A DNA stretch of 64,000 bases from AP-15 sp963775875 (GCA_963775875.1 CAVZKP010000021.1:62001-126000), one strand, 5' to 3'; shown: positions 8,754 through 19,228, counted from the first letter of the stretch. Numbers and translations: made by a program. The notes: generated by a model not told the origin, from the letters alone.

Positions 8754-9074
8754 TCACCTGTCGATGACTTCGCCCGAGCGGCGGGCGACCCGGACCTTGC
8801 GGCCGTCTTCGAGCAATTTGTAGCCGATGCGGGTCGGCTTCCCCGAGGCGGGGTCGACATGGGCGATATTGGAAATATGCAGCGCCAATTCCTTTTCGAC
8901 GATGCCGCCGGGATCGCCCATCCGCGGCTTGGTGTGCCGCTTGACCATATTGACGCCCTGCACCACGACCCGCCGCTCGGCCGGCAGCACGCGCAGCACC
9001 TCGCCGGTCCGGCCCTTGTCGCGGCCGGCGACGACGACGACGTTGTCGCCCTTTTTGATCTTCAGCTTTGGCAT
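8754..9074 (-). CDS. rplX: 50S ribosomal protein L24
   Basis: L24 initiates large-subunit assembly and sits at the tunnel exit. The 106-aa product starts MPKLKIKKGDNVVVVAGRDK and has the KOW motif around residues 6-34, then VQGVNMVKRHTKP. It is separated from rplN by 160 bp containing a palindromic repeat, whereas this junction is normally only a few bases in spc operons. Confidence 0.96.
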   Translation of the reverse strand: MPKLKIKKGDNVVVVAGRDKGRTGEVLRVLPAERRVVVQGVNMVKRHTKPRMGDPGGIVEKELALHISNIAHVDPASGKPTRIGYKLLEDGRKVRVARRSGEVIDR

Positions 9075-9113
9075 GGTCTGGTTCCGCGGCCCAGGTGGAA
9101 ACGTTGGGCCGAA

Positions 9114-9202
9114 ATGACCGTCGCCCCCGCGAAAGCGGGGGTCCAGGGACGCCCGGCGCTGAATCGGGGCCCGTGGATTCCCGCTTGCGCGGGAATGACG
9201 AG
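9114..9202. repeat. Palindromic repeat between rplX and rplN
   Basis: Two perfect GC palindromes are joined by a variable middle: CCCCCGC-GAAA-GCGGGGG near 9124-9141 and TTCCCGC..GCGGGAA near 9178-9194. Translated, the unit gives the spurious PAKAGVQ...WIPACAGMT string, a well-known intergenic repeat of many Proteobacteria. It sits inside the spc transcription unit, so the hairpins should be present in the rplN-rplX mRNA and could affect processing. Confidence 0.85.
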
Positions 9203-9234
9203 ATAATCCGCTAGGACCATTGCCGATGAGCCTC

Positions 9235-9603
9235 CTACAGCACTTCGGGGGCGAGCGAGACGATCTTCATAAAGCGGCGCGCCCGCAATTCGCGGGTGAC
9301 CGGTCCGAAGATCCGGGTGCCGATCGGCTCGCCCTGCTGGGTGATCAGCACCGCGGCGTTGCGATCAAAGCGGATCGCGCTGCCGTCGATGCGGCGGATC
9401 TCCTTGGCGGTGCGCACGATGACCGCGCGATGCACGTCGCCCTTCTTGACCCGGCCGCGCGGGATCGCTTCCTTGACCGAGACGATGATCACATCGCCGA
9501 CCGTCGCGGTGCGGCGCTTGGAGCCGCCCAGCACCTTGATGCACTGCACCCGCCGCGCCCCCGAATTGTCGGCGACGTCGAGGTTGGTCTGCATCTGGAT
9601 CAT
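9235..9603 (-). CDS. rplN: 50S ribosomal protein L14
   Basis: L14 forms intersubunit bridges and is the binding site for silencing factor RsfS. The 122-aa product starts MIQMQTNLDVADNSGARRVQ and ends MKIVSLAPEVL, both canonical. Its ATG overlaps the rpsQ stop by 4 bp (ATGA at 9600-9603), so S10 and spc genes are joined here without a promoter gap. The frame is intact. Confidence 0.97.
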   Translation of the reverse strand: MIQMQTNLDVADNSGARRVQCIKVLGGSKRRTATVGDVIIVSVKEAIPRGRVKKGDVHRAVIVRTAKEIRRIDGSAIRFDRNAAVLITQQGEPIGTRIFGPVTRELRARRFMKIVSLAPEVL

Positions 9604-9947
9604 ACCGCGCCCTCCAGCGCTGCGCCCGCTTGCGCCCCGGGTTCGGCCCCAGCTTCGGCCCCAGCTTCGGCAGCGCCCGGATCGGCGGCCGCGCCGCGGC
9701 GGCCGGCCCCTTCCTCGATCGCGCCGAGCACGACCCAGTGCTTGCGCTTCGAAATCGGCCGGCTTTCCTCGATCCGCACGGCGTCGCCGATATGCCAGCG
9801 GTTCGCCTCGTCATGCGCGGCATATTTCTTCGAATGGGTGATGAACTTCTTGTAGACCGGATGCATCACCCGGCGTTCGACCTTGACGATCACCGTCTTG
9901 TCGCCGGCGTCGCTGACGACAATCCCCTGGAGCACGCGTTTGGACAT
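9600..9947 (-). CDS. rpsQ: 30S ribosomal protein S17 with a long Ala/Gly-rich tail
   Basis: S17 is a primary 16S rRNA-binding protein of about 80 aa in most bacteria. Here the conserved OB-fold domain (MSKRVLQGIVVSDAGDKTVI to about ISKRKHWVVLGAIEE, residues 1-77) is followed by roughly 38 residues of low complexity with AEAGAEAGAEPGAQAG-type repeats. The repeat is visible in DNA as reiterated GGCCCCAGCTTC units near 9640-9670. The frame is open and ends in overlap with rplN, so the tail seems genuine unless an indel has removed an earlier stop codon. Confidence 0.94.
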   Translation of the reverse strand: MSKRVLQGIVVSDAGDKTVIVKVERRVMHPVYKKFITHSKKYAAHDEANRWHIGDAVRIEESRPISKRKHWVVLGAIEEGAGRRGAAADPGAAEAGAEAGAEPGAQAGAALEGAV

Positions 9948-9959
9948 TCCGGTTGTTCC

Positions 9960-10157
9960 TTAGGGCGCCGCGCGGCGCCGCTCGCCGAGGATGGTTTTGA
10001 TGCGCGCGATATCGCGCCGCACCTGGCGAAACCGCGCGGTATTTTCGAGCTGCCCATTGGCGCGCTGAAAGCGCAGGTTGAAAATCTCCTTGCCGAGCAG
10101 GTCGAGCTGCCCGGTCAGCTCGTCCTCGGTCTTGGCCCTGACATCGCCGGCTTTCAT
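9960..10157 (-). CDS. rpmC: 50S ribosomal protein L29
   Basis: L29 is a small helical protein at the tunnel exit, next to L23 and the SRP and trigger-factor docking site. The 65-aa product starts MKAGDVRAKTEDELTGQL and contains KEIFNLRFQRANGQLENTAR, the family signature. Its first base overlaps the last base of rplP. The C-terminus is basic and alanine-rich. Confidence 0.96.
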   Translation of the reverse strand: MKAGDVRAKTEDELTGQLDLLGKEIFNLRFQRANGQLENTARFRQVRRDIARIKTILGERRRAAP

Positions 10158-10579
10158 CAGGCCGCATCCTCGCCCGGCCGGGTCACGAACCGGGTGTGGA
10201 GCGGCAGTTTCGCGGCGGCCAGGGCAAACGCCTGGCGCGCGGTCTCGGCCGGCACCCCGTCGAGCTCGAACATGATCCGGCCGGGCTTGATCCGGCAGAT
10301 CCAGAATTCGGGCGAGCCCTTGCCGCTGCCCATGCGCACTTCGGCCGGCTTGTGCGACACCGGCACATCGGGGAACACCCGGATCCAGACCCGGCCGGCG
10401 CGGCGGATGTGGCGGGTGATCGCGCGGCGCGCCGCCTCGATCTGGCGCGCGGTGATGCGGCCGGGATCCGACGCCTTGAGCCCATAGGCGCCAAAGTTCA
10501 ACGTGGTCCCGCCCTTGGCCAGGCCGTGCACCCGGCCCTTATGCGCCTTGCGGTATTTGGTGCGTTTCGGACTGAGCAT
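10157..10579 (-). CDS. rplP: 50S ribosomal protein L16
   Basis: L16 lines the A-site region of the large subunit. The 140-aa product starts MLSPKRTKYRKAHKGRVHGL and has GAYGLKASDPGRITARQIEA and the MGSGKGSPEFWICRIKPGRI block that precedes the arginine site known to be hydroxylated by YcfD in some bacteria. The gene is 6 bp after rpsC. The frame is intact. Confidence 0.97.
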   Translation of the reverse strand: MLSPKRTKYRKAHKGRVHGLAKGGTTLNFGAYGLKASDPGRITARQIEAARRAITRHIRRAGRVWIRVFPDVPVSHKPAEVRMGSGKGSPEFWICRIKPGRIMFELDGVPAETARQAFALAAAKLPLHTRFVTRPGEDAA

Positions 10580-10585
10580 CGACCG

Positions 10586-11299
10586 TCACCCCAGCGAGTC
10601 GCGACGGCCGCGCTCGTGGCTCGCCGGCGGGCCCTGTCCTTCGGCCGCCCGCTTCTCCTGCGCCATCGGGTCGTGCGCCAGGATTTCGCCCTTGAACACC
10701 CACACCTTGACGCCGCAGATGCCATAGGTGGTCTTGGCCGTGCCATAGCCGAAATCGACATCGGCGCGCAGCGTGTGCAACGGCACCCGGCCTTCGCGAT
10801 ACCACTCCATGCGGGCGATTTCGGCGCCGCCGAGCCGGCCCGAACAATTGATCCGGATCCCTTGCGCGCCCAACCGCATCGCCGATTGCACGGCGCGCTT
10901 CATCGCCCGGCGAAAGGCGACGCGGCGCTCGAGCTGTTGCGCGATGCCGTCGGCGACCAGCTTGGCGTCGATCTCGGGCTTGCGGATTTCGACGATGTTG
11001 AGGCTGACCTCGCTGGTGGTCACCTTGGCGATATCGGTGCGCAATTTCTCGATGTCGGCGCCCTTCTTGCCGATGATCACCCCGGGCCGGGCCGAATGCA
11101 GGGTGATCCGGCTCTTCCTGGCGGCGCGCTCGATGATGATCCGCGACAGCCCCGCCTGACCCAGGCGGCGGGTCAGAAAGCGGCGCAACTTGAGATCGTC
11201 GAGCAGCAGATTGGCGTATTCCTTGCGCGCGAACCAGCGCGAATCCCAGGTGCGGTTGATGCCGAGCCGCAGCCCGATCGGATTGACCTTCTGACCCAT
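10586..11299 (-). CDS. rpsC: 30S ribosomal protein S3
   Basis: S3 forms the mRNA entry pore with S4 and S5 and has helicase activity there. The 237-aa product begins MGQKVNPIGLRLGINRTWDS. It includes the type II KH domain with the GKKG loop (VIIGKKGADIEKLRTDI) and the C-terminal domain with NCSGRLGGAEIARMEWYREG. A short basic tail ends in SLG. It follows rplV by 45 bp. Confidence 0.97.
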   Translation of the reverse strand: MGQKVNPIGLRLGINRTWDSRWFARKEYANLLLDDLKLRRFLTRRLGQAGLSRIIIERAARKSRITLHSARPGVIIGKKGADIEKLRTDIAKVTTSEVSLNIVEIRKPEIDAKLVADGIAQQLERRVAFRRAMKRAVQSAMRLGAQGIRINCSGRLGGAEIARMEWYREGRVPLHTLRADVDFGYGTAKTTYGICGVKVWVFKGEILAHDPMAQEKRAAEGQGPPASHERGRRDSLG

Positions 11300-11344
11300 C
11301 AGGCCGTCTCCATCCCAGTCGTGTTCATCCCAACGTTCATCATC

Positions 11345-11728
11345 TCAGGCGGTCTCCTCGGGGCGCTCGCGCACCACCACCGTCAGATGGGCAAAATGCT
11401 TTTCGACCCGCGCCGAGCGGCCGCGGCCGCGGGTATGGAAGCGCTTCAGGACAAAGGCCCGGCCGACCGTGGCTTCCTTGACATAGAGCCGGTCGACATC
11501 GAGCTGATGATTGTTCTCGGCATTGGCGATCGCCGCCTGCAGCACCTTCTTGACATCGCTGGCGATGCGGCGCTGCGAAAAGGTCAGTTCGGCCAGCGCC
11601 GAGGCGGCGGTTTTGCCGCGGATCGAGCGGGCCACCAAATTGAGCTTGCGCGCGCTGATCCGCAGCCCGCGCAGGCTGGCCAAGGCCTCGCTGTCGTCGA
11701 GGCGGCGCGCGGCGGCGGGCTTGCTCAT
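11345..11728 (-). CDS. rplV: 50S ribosomal protein L22
   Basis: L22 lines the exit tunnel with its extended loop, where macrolide-resistance changes map. The 127-aa product includes LRISARKLNLVARSIRGK and the loop VKEATVGRAFVLKRFHTRGR, followed by RGRSARVEKHFAHLTVVV. No deletion in the loop is visible. The N-terminus has a short MSKPAAARRLDDSEALA extension. The gene starts 1 bp after the rpsS stop. Confidence 0.97.
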   Translation of the reverse strand: MSKPAAARRLDDSEALASLRGLRISARKLNLVARSIRGKTAASALAELTFSQRRIASDVKKVLQAAIANAENNHQLDVDRLYVKEATVGRAFVLKRFHTRGRGRSARVEKHFAHLTVVVRERPEETA

Positions 11729-11729
11729 C

Positions 11730-12008
11730 TCAGGCTCTCCTCGCCTTTTTGTCGCCGGCGTGGCCGTAGAAGGTCCGCGTCGGGGCGAACTCGCCGAGCT
11801 TGTGGCCGATCATGTTCTCGGTCACCAGCACCGGGATGAATTTGTGCCCGTTATAGACGCCAAAGGTCAGCCCGACGAATTGCGGGAAGATCGTCGAGCG
11901 CCGCGACCAGGTCCGGATCACCTGGTTGCGTCCGGACCGCCGCGCGTCTTCGGCCTTCTTCAACAGATAGCCGTCGACGAACGGCCCCTTCCAAACCGAG
12001 CGGGTCAA
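11730..12008 (-). CDS. rpsS: 30S ribosomal protein S19
   Basis: S19 sits at the top of the 30S head with S13. The 92-aa product starts MTRSVWKGPFVDGYLLKKAE and has the conserved TWSRRSTIFPQFVGLTFGVY and NMIGHKLGEFAPTRTF boxes. It lies 27 bp after rplB and 1 bp before rplV. Length and frame are normal. Confidence 0.97.
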   Translation of the reverse strand: MTRSVWKGPFVDGYLLKKAEDARRSGRNQVIRTWSRRSTIFPQFVGLTFGVYNGHKFIPVLVTENMIGHKLGEFAPTRTFYGHAGDKKARRA

Positions 12009-12035
12009 GCTTTTTCTCCGTGCTCGATAGAGCTT

Positions 12036-12863
12036 CTAGCGCTGATGCCGGCGGCGGACGATCAGCCGGTCCGCGGCCTTGTTGTGGCGGGTCTTTTTGC
12101 CCTTGGTCGGCTTGCCCCACGGGGTCACCGGATGGCGGCCGCCGGAGGTGCGGCCTTCGCCGCCGCCATGCGGATGGTCGATCGGGTTCATCGCCACGCC
12201 GCGCACCGAGGGGCGGCGGCCGAGCCAGCGATTGCGCCCGGCCTTGGCGATGACGATGTTCTGCTGGTCCGGGTTCGAAACCGCGCCGATCGTCGCCCGG
12301 CATTCGGAGCGCACCATGCGCAGCTCGCCCGATGACAGCCGCAGCAGCGCATAGCCCTGATCGCGGCCGACCAGCTGCACATAGGTTCCGGCCGAGCGCG
12401 CGATCTGGCCGCCCTTGCCCGGCTTCATCTCGACATTGTGGATGATCGTGCCGACCGGCATGCTGCGCAGCGGCATCGCGTTGCCGGGCTTGACGTCGAC
12501 CTTTTCGCCCGAGACCACGCTATCGCCGGCTTTGAGCCGCTGCGGCGCCAGAATATAGGCGAGCTCGCCATCCTGGTAGCGGATCAGGGCGATAAAGGCG
12601 GTGCGGTTGGGGTCGTATTCGAGACGCTCGACGATTGCCGGCGCGTCCACCTTGCTGCGCTTGAAATCGACGATGCGGTAGCGCCGTTTGTTGCCGCCGC
12701 CGCGCCAGCGCACCGTGGTCCGGCCGGTATTGTTGCGCCCGCCCTGGCTGCGCAGGCCCTCGGTCAGCGCCTTGACCGGCTTGCCCTTCCATAATTCGCT
12801 GCGGTCGACGATGACCAGCTGCCGCCGCGACGGGGTGGTTGGGTTGAATGTTTTGAGCGCCAT
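12036..12863 (-). CDS. rplB: 50S ribosomal protein L2
   Basis: L2 is essential for subunit association and peptidyltransferase assembly. The 275-aa product starts MALKTFNPTTPSRRQLVIVD. It contains the GGRNNTGRTTVRWRGGGNKR region and the RGVAMNPIDHPHGGGEGRT loop, with the histidine conserved near the peptidyltransferase centre. It ends with the basic KKTRHNKAADRLIVRRRHQR tail. It lies between rplW and rpsS in the S10 operon. The frame is intact. Confidence 0.97.
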   Translation of the reverse strand: MALKTFNPTTPSRRQLVIVDRSELWKGKPVKALTEGLRSQGGRNNTGRTTVRWRGGGNKRRYRIVDFKRSKVDAPAIVERLEYDPNRTAFIALIRYQDGELAYILAPQRLKAGDSVVSGEKVDVKPGNAMPLRSMPVGTIIHNVEMKPGKGGQIARSAGTYVQLVGRDQGYALLRLSSGELRMVRSECRATIGAVSNPDQQNIVIAKAGRNRWLGRRPSVRGVAMNPIDHPHGGGEGRTSGGRHPVTPWGKPTKGKKTRHNKAADRLIVRRRHQR

Positions 12864-12881
12864 CGCCCGGCTCCTGCCAAC

Positions 12882-13214
12882 TCAGATCCCGGTGGTCACG
12901 TCGATCCTCTGACCCTCGCCGAGGGTGACGATCGCTTTTTTGATGTCGGAACGGCGGCCAGCGCGGCCGCGGAACCGCTTGACCTTGCCCATCACCCGGA
13001 TCGTGTTGACCGCGGTCACCTTGACGTTGAACAGCCCCTCGACCGCCGCCTTGACCTCGCGCTTGGTCGCGGTCAATGGCACGCGAAAGATCACCTGGTT
13101 GTGCTCGGACGCGTTGGTCGCCTTTTCGGTGATCACCGGGGTGCGGATGATGTCGTACATCTGCTGCCGCGAAAGTCGGGTCTCGACCCGCGGAATGACG
13201 CGAAACCGGCTCAT
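12882..13214 (-). CDS. rplW: 50S ribosomal protein L23
   Basis: L23 at the tunnel exit is the docking site for trigger factor and SRP. The 110-aa product starts MSRFRVIPRVETRLSRQQMY, then DIIRTPVITEKATNASEHNQ, and has the AVEGLFNVKVTAVNTIRVMG core. Its ATG overlaps the rplD stop as ATGA (13211-13214). Because of the rplC frame problem this frame is open far upstream, but residues before this methionine belong to other genes. Confidence 0.96.
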   Translation of the reverse strand: MSRFRVIPRVETRLSRQQMYDIIRTPVITEKATNASEHNQVIFRVPLTATKREVKAAVEGLFNVKVTAVNTIRVMGKVKRFRGRAGRRSDIKKAIVTLGEGQRIDVTTGI

Positions 13215-13834
13215 TTGAGGCGCGCCTCCAGATGTTCGACCGCGTCGCGGGTCAGCACCAGCAGGTCGCGGCGCAGGATGTCGTAAACATTGGCGCCCTG
13301 CTGCGGCAACAAATCGACCCGCGGCAGGTTGCGCGCGGCCCGCGCGAAATTCTGATCGACCGCCGGGCCGTCGATGATCAGCACCGACTCCCAGCCGAGC
13401 GCCTCCAGCCGGGCGCGCAATGCCTTGGTCTTGGCTTCCTCGGCGCGGGCGGCGTCGATGACCACCAGCTTGCCCTCGCTGTGCTTGGCCGACAAGGCGG
13501 TCTTGAGCCCGAGCCGGCGCACCTTCTTTTGCAGGCCGAAGGCGTGGCTGCGCACCACCGGGCCGAAAATCCGGGCGCCGCCGCGAAACTGCGGCGAGCG
13601 CAGGCTGCCCTGGCGGGCGCGGCCGGTGCCCTTCTGCTTGTAGGGCTTTTTGGTGGTGCCCTGGATGTCGCTGATGCCCTTGGTCTTGTGGGTGCCGGCC
13701 CGGCGCTTGGCGAGCTGCCAGTTGACCACGCGGGCCAGGATGTCGGAGCGGATCGGCAGCCCGAACACGGCGTCGTCGAGTTCGATGTCGCCGACCTCCT
13801 GATTGTCGAGGTTGCGCACCACCAGCTTGCTCAT
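13211..13834 (-). CDS. rplD: 50S ribosomal protein L4
   Basis: L4 lines the tunnel constriction and, in Escherichia coli, represses the S10 operon. From the ATG at 13832-13834 the product is 207 aa, starting MSKLVVRNLDNQEVGDIELD. It has the loop KQKGTGRARQGSLRSPQFRG followed by GGARIFGPVVRSHAF. The start overlaps the presumed rplC stop (ATGA), so the S10 genes rplC-rplD-rplW are linked by consecutive 4-bp overlaps. The longer upstream ATG at 13999 lies inside rplC and is rejected. Confidence 0.96.
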   Translation of the reverse strand: MSKLVVRNLDNQEVGDIELDDAVFGLPIRSDILARVVNWQLAKRRAGTHKTKGISDIQGTTKKPYKQKGTGRARQGSLRSPQFRGGARIFGPVVRSHAFGLQKKVRRLGLKTALSAKHSEGKLVVIDAARAEEAKTKALRARLEALGWESVLIIDGPAVDQNFARAARNLPRVDLLPQQGANVYDILRRDLLVLTRDAVEHLEARLK

Positions 13835-14600
13835 GCCGGATCTCCCGCCGCGCTCTCGGCTCCGGCGTTTCGGCTGCCGGGGTATCGGCCCCCGGGGGTT
13901 GCGAGGGCGGGGGTTCGGCCGCTTCCGGCCGGCGCAGCGCGGCGGGAAAGGGCAGTCCGTCGGGCATCTTGCGCTTGGCCGCATCCTTGACCAGGACAAA
14001 GCCGCCCTTGCTGCCCGGAACCGCGCCCTTGAGCATCAGCACCCCGCGCTCGGCATCGGCCGAAATCACTTCGAGGCTCTGCACGGTCACCCGCTCGGCC
14101 CCGAGATGGCCGGCCATCTTCTTGTTCTTGAAGGTTTTGCCGGGGGATTGCCGCTGTCCGGTCGAGCCGAGGCTGCGATGCGACACCGAAACCCCGTGGG
14201 TGGCCCGCAGCCCGCCGAAATTATGCCGCTTCATGCCCCCGGCAAAGCCCTTGCCGATGCTGATGCCGACCACATCGACCCGCTGCCCGGCGACGAAATG
14301 CGCGGCGCTGATCTCGGCGCCGATCTCGACCAGCGCATCCTCGGAGACGCGAAACTCGGCGAGCCGCGCCTTGGGCTCGACCTCGGCCTTGGCGAAATGG
14401 CCGCGCTGCGGCTTCGACACGTTCTTGACCTTGGCGGTGCCGACGCCGAGCTGCAGCGCGCAGTAGCCGTCCTTTTCCGCGGTCCGCACCGCCACCACCT
14501 GGCAATTGTCGACCGCCAGCACGGTCACCGGCACGTGGTTGCCGTCGTCGGTAAAGACCCGGGTCATGCCGAGCTTGCGGGCGAGAAGGCCGGTGCGCAT
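13831..14600 (-). CDS. rplC: 50S ribosomal protein L3, tail frameshifted (no in-frame stop)
   Basis: L3 is a primary assembly initiator with a loop reaching the peptidyltransferase centre. The frame starts MRTGLLARKLGMTRVFTDDG. It includes GKGFAGGMKRHNFGGLRATH, GSTGQRQSPGKTFKNKKMAG and VTVQSLEVISADAERGVLML, then a Pro/Ala/Glu-rich tail. No stop codon follows in this frame until the end of rplW, giving an unreal 572-residue fusion. A TGA in another frame at 13831-13833 overlaps the rplD ATG, and that frame reads ...ESAAGDPA. I therefore infer an indel (one base missing, or two extra) in the tail near 13850-13930. The core is certain; the exact C-terminus is not. Confidence 0.9.
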
Positions 14601-14610
14601 CGCGCGTTCC

Positions 14611-14919
14611 TCAGAGCTTGATTTCGACGTCGACGCCGGCGGCGAGATCGAGCTTCATCAGCGCGTCGACGGTCTGCGGCGTCGGATCGACGATGTCGAG
14701 CATCCGCTTATGGGTGCGGATCTCGAATTGCTCGCGCGACTTCTTGTCGATATGCGGCGAGCGCAGCACGGTGAACTTCTCGATCTTGGTCGGCAGCGGG
14801 ATCGGGCCGCGGATCCGGGCGCCGGTCCGCTTGGCGGTATTGACGATCTCGCTGGTCGACGCATCGAGCACGCGGTGATCGTAGGCCCGCAAGCGTATGC
14901 GGATGTTCTGATTGTCCAT
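14611..14919 (-). CDS. rpsJ: 30S ribosomal protein S10 (NusE)
   Basis: S10 acts in the 30S head and, as NusE, in transcription antitermination, where it partners NusG. The 102-aa product starts MDNQNIRIRLRAYDHRVLDA and has GARIRGPIPLPTKIEKFTVL and the SPHIDKKSREQFEIRTHKRM loop. It heads the S10 genes, 10 bp before rplC and 43 bp after tuf1. It probably shares the str transcript. The frame is intact. Confidence 0.97.
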   Translation of the reverse strand: MDNQNIRIRLRAYDHRVLDASTSEIVNTAKRTGARIRGPIPLPTKIEKFTVLRSPHIDKKSREQFEIRTHKRMLDIVDPTPQTVDALMKLDLAAGVDVEIKL

Positions 14920-14962
14920 TTGGCGTTTCCGTCCCCCAATCGGGTCTTGTTGTCAGGCTTGG

Positions 14963-16155
14963 CTATTTGATGATTTTGGCGACGACGCCGGCGCCGACGG
15001 TGCGGCCGCCTTCGCGGATGGCGAAACGCAGGCCCTCATCCATGGCGATCGGCGCGATCAATTCGATCTCCATCGAGATGTTGTCGCCGGGCATCACCAT
15101 CTCGGTGCCCTCGGGCAGGTGCACGGTGCCGGTCACATCGGTGGTGCGGAAATAGAATTGCGGCCGGTAATTGCCGAAGAACGGCGTGTGCCGGCCGCCT
15201 TCCTCCTTGGTCAGGATATAGGCCTCGCACTGAAACCTGGTGTGCGGGGTGATCGAGCCGGGCGCGGCCAGCACCTGGCCGCGCTCGACCTCCTCGCGCT
15301 TGGTGCCGCGCAGCAAGCGCCCCGATATTGTCGCCGGCCTCGCCCTGGTCCGAGCAGTTTGCGGAACATCTCGACCCCGGTCACCACGGTCTTGGCGGTC
15401 GGCCGCAAGCCGACGATCTCGACCTCGTCGCCGACCTTGACGATGCCGCGCTCGACCCGGCCGGTGACCACCGTGCCGCGCCCCGAGATCGTGAACACAT
15501 CCTCGATCGGCATCAGAAACGGCCGGTCCTTGGCCCGCTCCGGCTGCGGGATATAGGCGTCGACCGCGGCCATCAATTCCAGGATCGAATTGTGCCCCTG
15601 CTCCGGGTTCTTGCCTTCGAGCGCGAACAGCGCCGAGCCGCGCACCACCGGCAGATCGTCGCCGGGAAACCCGTAGGACGACATCAGTTCGCGCATCTCC
15701 AATTCGACCAGGTCGAGCAGTTCCGGGTCGTCGACCATGTCGACCTTGTTCATATACACCACCAGGGACGGCACCCCGACCTGGCGCGCCAGCAGGATAT
15801 GCTCGCGGGTCTGCGGCATCGGCCCGTCCGCCGCCGACACCACCAGGATCGCCCCATCCATCTGCGCCGCCCCGGTGATCATGTTCTTGACGTAATCGGC
15901 ATGGCCCGGGCAGTCGACATGCGCGTAATGCCGGTTCGCCGTCTCGTATTCGACATGCGCGGTGGCGATCGTGATCCCGCGCGCCCGCTCCTCCGGCGCC
16001 TTGTCGATCTGGTCGAACGGCACAAACGTCGCCCCGCCGGTTTCCGCCAATACCTTGGTGATCGCCGCCGTCAGCGTCGTCTTGCCATGGTCGATGTGAC
16101 CAATCGTCCCGATGTTGCAGTGCGGCTTGGTCCGCTGAAACTTCGCCTTCGACAT
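14963..16155 (-). CDS. tuf: Elongation factor Tu, copy 1, two 1-bp insertions
   Basis: EF-Tu delivers aminoacyl-tRNA to the ribosome. The frame starts MSKAKFQRTKPHCNIGTIGH, with the P-loop GHIDHGKTT at residues 19-27 and DCPGHADYVKNMITGAAQMD. Compared base by base with the intact copy at 31622-32812, this copy has an extra C in AAGCGCCCC (near 15314-15316) and an extra C in GGTCCGAGC (near 15347-15350). Between and after them the frame changes, and the last 117 or so residues resume correctly. Removing both bases gives 396 aa, identical in length to copy 2. It follows fusA, as in the standard str operon. Confidence 0.94.
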
Positions 16156-16192
16156 CGCTTCGTTCTCCGCTCACACCTGCTCTGCGCCGGGG

Positions 16193-18269
<2,077 letters not shown>

Positions 18270-18362
18270 GAAAAAAAGCTCCGAGGGCGCCGCGCGACAG
18301 CGGAGCCCCGACCAAAACAGGGTAACGACCGTCCTCTGCGGTCCGATCAGCCAGCGCCCTCG

Positions 18363-18833
18363 CTACCAGCGATAGTGCGAGAAAGCCTTGTTCGCATCGG
18401 CCATCCGATGCGTATCCTCCCGTCTTTTGACCGCGACCCCGCGGTTGTTGGCGGCATCGAGCAATTCGCCCGAGAGCCGCTCCTCCATCGTATTCTCGCC
18501 GCGCCCGCGCGAGCTCGAAATCAGCCAGCGGATCGCCAATGCCTGGCTGCGGTCGGGCCGCACTTCGACCGGCACCTGATAGGTGGCGCCGCCGACCCGG
18601 CGCGAGCGCACCTCGACCGCCGGCCGCACATTGCCCAGCGCATCGTGAAACACCCGCAAGGCATCCTGCCCGCTGCGTCTGGCGATGCGGTCGAGGGCGC
18701 CGTAGACGATCCGTTCGGCGACCGATTTCTTGCCCTCATACATCAGGCAGTTCATGAATTTGGTCAGCACCGGATCGCCGAATTTGGCGTCCGGCAGAAC
18801 CTCGCGTTTGACCGCGGCGCGGCGGCGCGACAT
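18363..18833 (-). CDS. rpsG: 30S ribosomal protein S7
   Basis: S7 organises the 30S head and is the autoregulator of the str operon in Escherichia coli. The 156-aa product starts MSRRRAAVKREVLPDAKFGD and contains LMYEGKKSVAERIVYGALD and VGGATYQVPVEVRPDRSQAL, ending NKAFSHYRW. It is intact. Gaps of 93 bp to fusA and 23 bp to rpsL fit a single transcript. Confidence 0.97.
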   Translation of the reverse strand: MSRRRAAVKREVLPDAKFGDPVLTKFMNCLMYEGKKSVAERIVYGALDRIARRSGQDALRVFHDALGNVRPAVEVRSRRVGGATYQVPVEVRPDRSQALAIRWLISSSRGRGENTMEERLSGELLDAANNRGVAVKRREDTHRMADANKAFSHYRW

Positions 18834-18856
18834 GGCCTTCTCCTATCCCGGACTTG

Positions 18857-19228
18857 CTAACGGGGCCGCTTGGCGCCGTATTTCGAGCGGCGCTGCCGGC
18901 GATCCTTGACCCCCTGGGTGTCGAGCGTACCGCGAATGATGTGATAGCGCACCCCCGGCAGATCCTTGACCCGGCCGCCGCGGATCAGCACCACCGAATG
19001 CTCCTGCAGATTGTGGCCCTCGCCGGGGATGTAGCTGGTCACTTCGAACCCGTTGGTCAGCCGCACCCGGGCCACCTTGCGCAAGGCCGAATTGGGCTTT
19101 TTCGGGGTCGTCGTATAGACCCGGGTGCACACCCCGCGCTTCTGCGGGCAGGCCTCCATCGCCGGCACCTTGTCGCGCGCCACCTGGGGTCGCCGCGGGT
19201 TCCGGATCAGCTGGTTTATCGTCGGCAT
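18857..19228 (-). CDS. rpsL: 30S ribosomal protein S12
   Basis: S12 monitors codon-anticodon pairing in the decoding centre. From ATG 19226-19228 the product is 123 aa, starting MPTINQLIRNPRRPQVARDK, the family length. The streptomycin-relevant positions are wild-type lysines: K43 within TPKKPNSALRK and K88 within RVKDLPGVRYH. The upstream in-frame ATG at 19288 adds 20 unconserved residues and is not used. A strong promoter lies about 170 bp upstream. Confidence 0.97.
   Translation of the reverse strand: MPTINQLIRNPRRPQVARDKVPAMEACPQKRGVCTRVYTTTPKKPNSALRKVARVRLTNGFEVTSYIPGEGHNLQEHSVVLIRGGRVKDLPGVRYHIIRGTLDTQGVKDRRQRRSKYGAKRPR

Noticed and set aside
12882..14600. 572-residue fusion of L3, part of the rplD region and L23
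   Set aside because: The middle reads as nonsense where L4 is encoded in another frame; an indel in the rplC tail explains it.
14963..16155. tuf1 as a pseudogene
   Set aside because: Only two extra bases separate it from intact tuf2, with no other decay; sequence error is simpler.
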